Shown here piece after piece: positions 6,536 to 11,521 of a stretch of 11,521 nucleotides of DNA (the stretch's first letter is position 1; every line of letters begins with the position of its first letter). The translations under genes were made by a program, and so were the position numbers. Source of the DNA: Gammaproteobacteria bacterium (GTDB taxonomy: Bacteria; Pseudomonadota; Gammaproteobacteria; Methylococcales; UBA2780); the NCBI GenBank assembly GCA_003646305.1, contig QNFJ01000051.1:1-11521 (forward strand), read 5' to 3'. The notes under the pieces are model-generated. The model did no database searches and was not told the origin of the DNA. It worked only from the letters and a program-made list of their open reading frames with translations.

Positions 6536-7267
6536 CTAAATAACAAGAAGCAGACCCTTTTTACGTAGCCAATTTCGCTGTTCTTTATAATTGGGAGAGA
6601 ACTGCCCAACAAGCGACCAGAAACGGGGTGAATGGTTATGCTCGATCAGGTGGCATAGCTCATGTATTACGATGTAATCAATCACCGGGTCAGGTGCGAT
6701 AATGATACGCCAGTTATAGCTGATTAATCCTTGATTAGAGCAACTTCCCCAGCGGCTTTTATACTGTTTAACCCGAATAGCCGTGTAGGTTGTGCCAATC
6801 ATTTTAGCAAATCGCTCGGTTCGCTCTACCAGTTCCTGGTTGGCTAGCTCTTTGAAATGGTTGCTGATCAGTTCTTTGGTGCTTTGTGTGGCTTGTTTCC
6901 CTTTTATGGTTGAGATAATGAGTTGTTCACCCTTGATCGATATGCTTTCCTCACTGTTATTCTGGAGAGAAAGAGTCAGCTGTCTCCCACGGTAATAGAG
7001 TTTTTCACCTTCGGTGTAGTCTCTTTGTGAAAGGGCTATTACCGCACTCTGGCGTAATAGCTGCTTTTTAATCCAGTCACTTTTTTTTGCAATCAGCAGT
7101 TCAATGTCGCTTAAGCGTGCCCACTTTGGTACGGTAACAGTGATGTAGGACTCTTTGACTTTAATGGAGGCGCTTTTTCTTCGGTTTGTTCTTAAGATAA
7201 CCACCTCAAACCCATCACCTTGAATGATGTCACCTGGAACGGGCTTTCGTTTAAAAAAAGAGATCAT
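6536..7267 (-). CDS. YgjP/DUF45-family zinc metallopeptidase
   Basis: The 243-residue protein carries the YgjP-like metallopeptidase (PF01863) signature in its C-terminal half: the K-S-R-W-G-S-C motif, then N-W-R-I-I-I-A-P, then the zinc site H202-E203-L-C-H206 with a third likely ligand H212, followed by S-P-R-F-W. All expected catalytic and metal-binding residues are present, so it should be active. The N-terminal half (about 20-110) has the beta-rich pattern of the family (S-I-K-V-K, then V-T-V-P-K-W-A). Its physiological substrate is not established; E. coli YgjP is shorter. The ATG at 7267 is the only good start, since an in-frame stop lies just upstream, but the preceding bases show no real Shine-Dalgarno sequence, so translation may be weak. 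It is convergent with cheV (76-base gap, no strong terminator seen) and divergent from the SirB2-family gene (102-base gap). Confidence 0.9.
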   Translation of the reverse strand: MISFFKRKPVPGDIIQGDGFEVVILRTNRRKSASIKVKESYITVTVPKWARLSDIELLIAKKSDWIKKQLLRQSAVIALSQRDYTEGEKLYYRGRQLTLSLQNNSEESISIKGEQLIISTIKGKQATQSTKELISNHFKELANQELVERTERFAKMIGTTYTAIRVKQYKSRWGSCSNQGLISYNWRIIIAPDPVIDYIVIHELCHLIEHNHSPRFWSLVGQFSPNYKEQRNWLRKKGLLLVI

Positions 7268-7369
7268 CGGCGGGGTGAGTATCTAAAAAATGTGGCTACT
7301 TTATCACGCTTATCTTTGCGAGAATGAGCCGCATGTAGGTAATGTGTTTTCGGTTAGGAGAGAGGGAAA

Positions 7370-7741
7370 GTGGGGCTAATCAAAATAATCCATTTGACGG
7401 CAGTTGTGCTGACGATTGTGGGCTTTATAACTCGGGGTATTTTGTTATTGCGCCAGTCGCCACTGATGAAGACAGTATGGGTAAAAAAAATGCCCCATAT
7501 AGTCGATACGGTTTTACTGTTAAGTGGAATAACCCTGGCCTGGGTCACACACCAGAATCCTGTTGAACAGCCCTGGTTGGCGACAAAGTTATCGGCACTT
7601 TTACTTTATATAGGACTTGGATTGATTGCTTTTCGATTTGCGAAAACAAAAGGAGTCCAATTGGTCTCATGGTTGGCGGCGATAGTCGTATTTTTCTTTA
7701 TGGTTTCTGTTGCAATGACAAAAAACCCATTCATTTTATGA
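7370..7741 (+). CDS. SirB2-family small integral membrane protein
   Basis: The 123-residue protein starts at GTG, with AGGAG at 7356-7360 and the overlapping purine run GAGAGGG behind it. No in-frame ATG competes nearby. It has four predicted membrane helices at about 6-27, 43-59, 70-88 and 98-116. It matches the SirB2 family (PF04247): an early K-I-I-H-L, a M-P-H-I-V-D-T-V-L-L segment with H43 and D46 at the start of helix 2, a T-K-L motif (72-74) at the start of helix 3, and a short charged tail. SirB2 was first reported as an invasion-gene regulator in Salmonella, but the family is widespread and its biochemical role is not known. It is cytoplasmic-membrane located by prediction. The glutamate dehydrogenase gene follows after 79 bases and may have its own promoter. 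Confidence 0.9.
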   Translation: MGLIKIIHLTAVVLTIVGFITRGILLLRQSPLMKTVWVKKMPHIVDTVLLLSGITLAWVTHQNPVEQPWLATKLSALLLYIGLGLIAFRFAKTKGVQLVSWLAAIVVFFFMVSVAMTKNPFIL

Positions 7742-7780
7742 GTAAAATTGACCGCTCGTCCCGGTTATTAAATACCTGTC

Positions 7781-7786
7781 TATACT
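7781..7786 (+). promoter_or_regulatory. -10-like element upstream of the glutamate dehydrogenase gene
   Basis: TATACT is a five-of-six match to a -10 box, 34 bases before the ATG at 7821. No good -35 lies 16-18 bases upstream. A TTGACC at 7748-7753 is 27 bases away, too far for normal spacing. The promoter might be activator-dependent, or the match may be chance in an A/T-rich gap. Confidence 0.3.
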
Positions 7787-7820
7787 CATAAAAATAGAGG
7801 TAATTTAAGGGGGTGAGGGA

Positions 7821-10800
7821 ATGACAAAAAAGCTTAATGAAAAAGAAGTGATTTTAGAGCAATTAGCGGCGCTGATTCGTGAGAGAGTAAAAGGTGAGTC
7901 AGTGGAAGACATCACCTTTTTTTCACAAATATATTATCTGTATATTGCGGAAGAGGAACTATCCGCTCGATCTTTAGAAGATCTGTATGGCATTGTTCTG
8001 TCGCACTGGAATTTTGCCAAGCAGCGCAGCAAAGGGAAACCTAAAATCCGCGTTTATAACCCCTCCCTTGAAGATCATGGCTGGCAATCCTGTCATTCAA
8101 TCCTTGAGTTGGTGATCGAGGACAGGCCCTTTCTGGTCGAGTCGATTGCCATGGAGCTTAATCATCAAGGTTTAACCAATCACCTGGTCATCCATCCTAT
8201 TTTTGATATTGAAAGGACGGCGAAAGGTTATTTAAAAGAGATTAATACGACACTGAATGGTTGCTCAGAAGAGGGGGCGGAAGTTTTTATTCACGTGGAG
8301 TTCGACCGTCTTAGTGGTCCTGACCGTCTCGAAGAGGTCTCGCAGAAAGTTACCGCGGTGCTTGATGATGTTCGAGCCGCAACGGAAGACTGGCCCGCCT
8401 GCCTTGAGCAGGTGAAGCTGGCACGTAAGTCTTTAGAAAAAGTACCGAAAGGCATCAGCAAGCAGGCAGCCAAAGAATCGATGGCGTTTCTGGACTGGCT
8501 GATGGATGACCATTTTGTTTTTTTGGGATATCGACAATACAAGATTAGCAATCAAGATGACGCAAAGGGTTTCTGTATTATTCCAGATACCGGTTTAGGT
8601 GTGTTACGTGATGAAATTGCACCTATCCCGGCCTGTGAGTTCCTATTATTAAGTGAAGGAGCCTGTGGACGGGTTTGTGACAAGCAACCGCTTCTGATTT
8701 CTAAGGCGACATCTCGTTCGACCGTCCATCGGGCGGGGGTTATGGAATATATCGGTGTCAAACAGTTTGATTCCGCAGGTAATGTTATCGGTGAAAGACG
8801 TTTCTTAGGGCTCTATAGTTCGTCTGCTTACCAAAGCAATCCATCTCATATCCCGCTGATAAAAAACAAGGTTGCACAGGTCATTCAGCAGTCAGGTTTT
8901 GGGTCAAATACGCACAATGGCAAGGCGTTGTTGCATGCCCTTGAAGATTTGCCCCGGGATGAACTGTTTCATGCCAAAGAAGAAGAGTTGCTTGAATGTG
9001 GTTTGGGTATTTTGCAGTTGGCTGTGAGTCAGCGGGTAAAACTGTTTATTCGGGATGATGTTTATGGCCACTTTTTCTCCGTTTTAGTTTTTGTCCCGCG
9101 CGACCGTTATACGACAGATACTCGGCATAAGTTGCAGAAAATTTTTCTGGAGGCCCTACGAGGCAATGCCGCTGATTTCAATGTGCAGTTATCTGAATCA
9201 ATACTTGCTAGAGTTCATTTTGTTATTCGTCGCCCCGAAGGGCTGGATGTTGAATACGATCTCCGCGAAATAGAACAGAAAATTATCGATGCCTTGCACA
9301 GCTGGGAAGATGGTGTGGTTGATGCTTTACATGGCTATTTTGGCGAAGAGCAGGGGAATGATCTGTATAACCACTATGGAAAAGGGTTTTCGGCAGCTTA
9401 TCGCGATGATTTTCCGCCCAGAAATGTAGTTTTAGATGTTGAACGGCTTAGTGGGTTGGGGAAAGAGGGATCCGGGGATATAGAGATGATGCTCTATCAG
9501 CCACTGGAGATGGAAGGCGATAACTTGCGATTCAAATTGTACTGCAGAGGTGAGCCAGCGCCGTTATCACACACGTTGCCGATGCTCGAAAATATGGGAG
9601 TGCGTGTTATCGACGAACGCCCTTACGAAATTATTGAGCAGAGTCGCGGTGAGAGTTTCTGGATTCATGATTTTGGCCTCCAGCCTGCTATAGGCAGTGA
9701 AATTGATATCGAAGCATTAAAGCCGCTGTTTCAAGATGCATTTGAACAGGTCTGGTCTGGCCGTATTGAAAACGATGGTTTCAATAGTCTGGTTATTGGT
9801 GCGGGTATGGCCTGGCAGGAAGTGACTGTTTTGCGAGCTTTCTATTTCTATTTGCGTCAGACAGGGGTTGCTTTCAGTCAAGGCTATATCGAGCAGACAT
9901 TGAACAGTAACCCTGATATTGCCAGGCTTTTAGTTACTTTTTTCATGATTCGCTTCAACCTTGATGAAAAAGGGCGGGAGAAAAAACTCGAGAAGTTGCA
10001 AAACGATATTGAGCTCGCGATTGATCAAGTTGCTTCGCTCGATGAAGACCGTATTTTGAGGCGTTATCTCGAGTTGATTCTGGCAATTGACCGTACGAAC
10101 TATTTTTGCTCGAATGAGGATGGTAAAGGTTTCCCTTACCTGTCGGTGAAGCTTGATCCTTTGAAAATAGCGGGGCTACCTGAACCTCGGCCCAGGCATG
10201 AGATTTTTGTCTACTCTCCACGTGTTGAGGGGGTGCACCTGCGAGGTGGGAAAGTGGCGCGTGGTGGATTGAGATGGTCAGATCGGCGTGAGGATTTTAG
10301 AACGGAAGTTCTGGGGCTAATGAAGGCTCAAATGTCCAAGAATGCGGTGATTGTTCCGACGGGGGCCAAAGGTGGTTTTGTCGCAAAGCAACTGGTTGAC
10401 TCAATGGATAGAGAATCGGTGCAGTTGGAAGTTATCGACTGCTATGGCATTTTTATTCAAGGGTTGCTCGATCTGACGGACAATCTATCTGGCGAGGAAA
10501 TCATAAAGCCCGAAAAAGTGCTCTGCTACGATGAAGATGATCCGTATTTGGTCGTAGCAGCAGATAAAGGGACAGCGACTTTTTCCGATATTGCGAATGC
10601 CATTGCAATTAAAAATGATTTTTGGTTGGGGGATGCTTTTGCATCCGGTGGTTCAGTCGGTTATGACCATAAACAGATGGGGATAACTGCTAAGGGGGCC
10701 TGGGAGTCGGTAAAACGCCACTTTCGTGAACTGGGTAGTGATATACAGCAAGAACCAGTCACTGTGGTAGGTATTGGCGATATGTCCGGAGATGTTTTTG

Positions 10801-11521
10801 GCAATGGCATGCTGCTGTCAGAACAGATTAAGCTTATAGGGGCATTTAATCATCTGCATATTTTTCTCGACCCTGATCCCGACCCAAAAGCCAGTTTTAA
10901 AGAGCGTAAACGGTTGTTTGAACTGCCGCGCTCTTCCTGGAGTGATTATAAAAAGTCACTTATATCCAAAGGTGGAGGGATCTTTCCACGGAGTGCGAAA
11001 TCGATTCCTTTATCACCAGAAGTTAGAGCTATTCTCGGCCTGTCCGAGAAGAAAATGGCACCAAATGAGTTGATTCAGGTGATGCTAAAGGCGCCGGTTG
11101 ACTTGCTATGGAATGGCGGGATAGGAACCTACGTGAAATCGGCGCAGGAACAGGATACTGATGTAGGTGATCGTGCCAATGATGCCGTTAGAATTGATGG
11201 TTCTGAATTGAATTGCAAGGTTGTTGGTGAAGGTGGAAATCTGGGCTTTACCCAGCTGGGCAGAATCGAATTTGCCTCAAAAGGCGGGCGCATCAATACA
11301 GACTCGATTGATAATTCTGCAGGTGTTGATTGCTCCGATCATGAGGTCAATATTAAGATTTTGCTCAATAAAGTTGTTTGTCAGGGTGACTTAACAGATA
11401 AGCAACGCAATAACCTTCTTGAGAAGATGACCGATGAGGTGGGGAGATTAGTTCTTAGGCACAATTATTTACAAAGCGGTGCAATTAGCATGATTGAGGC
11501 ACATGCACCAGCAATGTTAGC
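7821..11521 (+). CDS. gdhB: Large NAD-dependent glutamate dehydrogenase (about 180 kDa class), 3' end outside the window
   Basis: The frame stays open from the ATG at 7821 to the window edge (1233 codons plus 2 bases), without a frameshift. AAGGGGGTG just upstream gives a strong ribosome site. The family is about 1600 residues, so roughly 370 C-terminal residues are missing. The N-terminal 700 or so residues are the long regulatory part (ACT-like modules) of large NAD-GDHs. The catalytic core contains R-G-G-L-R-W-S-D-R-R (814-823), P-T-G-A-K-G-G-F with the catalytic-type lysine K850, V-V-A-A-D-K-G-T-A-T (911-920), D-A-F-A-S-G-G-S (938-945), the nucleotide-binding G-I-G-D-M-S-G-D-V-F-G-N-G (984-996), and V-V-G-E-G-G-N-L-G-F (1134-1143). 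It oxidatively deaminates glutamate to 2-oxoglutarate and ammonia with NAD+, in the cytoplasm, feeding amino-acid carbon into the TCA cycle. The class is called GdhB in Pseudomonas. Neighbours give no further functional hint. Confidence 0.96.
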   Translation, partial: MTKKLNEKEVILEQLAALIRERVKGESVEDITFFSQIYYLYIAEEELSARSLEDLYGIVLSHWNFAKQRSKGKPKIRVYNPSLEDHGWQSCHSILELVIEDRPFLVESIAMELNHQGLTNHLVIHPIFDIERTAKGYLKEINTTLNGCSEEGAEVFIHVEFDRLSGPDRLEEVSQKVTAVLDDVRAATEDWPACLEQVKLARKSLEKVPKGISKQAAKESMAFLDWLMDDHFVFLGYRQYKISNQDDAKGFCIIPDTGLGVLRDEIAPIPACEFLLLSEGACGRVCDKQPLLISKATSRSTVHRAGVMEYIGVKQFDSAGNVIGERRFLGLYSSSAYQSNPSHIPLIKNKVAQVIQQSGFGSNTHNGKALLHALEDLPRDELFHAKEEELLECGLGILQLAVSQRVKLFIRDDVYGHFFSVLVFVPRDRYTTDTRHKLQKIFLEALRGNAADFNVQLSESILARVHFVIRRPEGLDVEYDLREIEQKIIDALHSWEDGVVDALHGYFGEEQGNDLYNHYGKGFSAAYRDDFPPRNVVLDVERLSGLGKEGSGDIEMMLYQPLEMEGDNLRFKLYCRGEPAPLSHTLPMLENMGVRVIDERPYEIIEQSRGESFWIHDFGLQPAIGSEIDIEALKPLFQDAFEQVWSGRIENDGFNSLVIGAGMAWQEVTVLRAFYFYLRQTGVAFSQGYIEQTLNSNPDIARLLVTFFMIRFNLDEKGREKKLEKLQNDIELAIDQVASLDEDRILRRYLELILAIDRTNYFCSNEDGKGFPYLSVKLDPLKIAGLPEPRPRHEIFVYSPRVEGVHLRGGKVARGGLRWSDRREDFRTEVLGLMKAQMSKNAVIVPTGAKGGFVAKQLVDSMDRESVQLEVIDCYGIFIQGLLDLTDNLSGEEIIKPEKVLCYDEDDPYLVVAADKGTATFSDIANAIAIKNDFWLGDAFASGGSVGYDHKQMGITAKGAWESVKRHFRELGSDIQQEPVTVVGIGDMSGDVFGNGMLLSEQIKLIGAFNHLHIFLDPDPDPKASFKERKRLFELPRSSWSDYKKSLISKGGGIFPRSAKSIPLSPEVRAILGLSEKKMAPNELIQVMLKAPVDLLWNGGIGTYVKSAQEQDTDVGDRANDAVRIDGSELNCKVVGEGGNLGFTQLGRIEFASKGGRINTDSIDNSAGVDCSDHEVNIKILLNKVVCQGDLTDKQRNNLLEKMTDEVGRLVLRHNYLQSGAISMIEAHAPAML

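Noticed and set aside
7342..7566. Plus-strand open frame of 74 codons overlapping the SirB2-family gene
   Set aside because: It is out of frame with a recognised membrane protein that has a good ribosome site and family motifs; the product has no membrane or domain pattern.

Overview
The window looks like a Gram-negative gammaproteobacterial chromosome, probably an aquatic or marine, flagellated relative of the Pseudomonas/Cellvibrio/Alteromonas groups. The basis is two exported outer-membrane barrel proteins, an MCP next to a CheV, a SirB2-family membrane protein, and a large (about 180 kDa type) NAD-dependent glutamate dehydrogenase. Base composition is moderate by eye. The organism assignment is inference from gene content, not from a marker gene.

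Region 1 (1-2715) holds a poorly supported minus-strand open frame at the left edge, then a tight two-gene unit of outer-membrane proteins. The first gene (259-1458) joins a small periplasmic-type N-terminal domain to a predicted beta-barrel of the kind often annotated 'transporter' or 'neuromedin U'. The second (1483-2715) is an OprB-family porin. They are 24 bases apart and probably cotranscribed.

Region 2 (2716-3438) has no convincing gene. It contains a decayed tRNA-Lys(UUU) copy (about 3110-3167) that keeps the anticodon loop, variable loop, T-arm and a CCA end but has lost most of the D-arm. A near-perfect intrinsic terminator follows at 3201-3230, then a candidate extended -10 promoter for the chemotaxis genes.

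Region 3 (3439-6459) is a chemotaxis pair: a membrane MCP with a large periplasmic sensor domain of uncertain family, and a CheV (CheW domain plus receiver domain) 51 bases downstream. CheV could couple this receptor to the CheA kinase and tune it by phosphorylation.

Region 4 (6460-11521) contains a YgjP/DUF45-type zinc metallopeptidase on the minus strand, convergent with cheV. A SirB2-family membrane protein is divergent from it. Last is the first 1233 codons of the large NAD-glutamate dehydrogenase, open to the right edge and lacking only its C-terminal part.

No CRISPR array, insertion sequence or clear defence or mobile system is visible. The observations most worth a second look are the tRNA-Lys relic, the N-terminal domain and barrel fusion, and the receptor's sensor domain.
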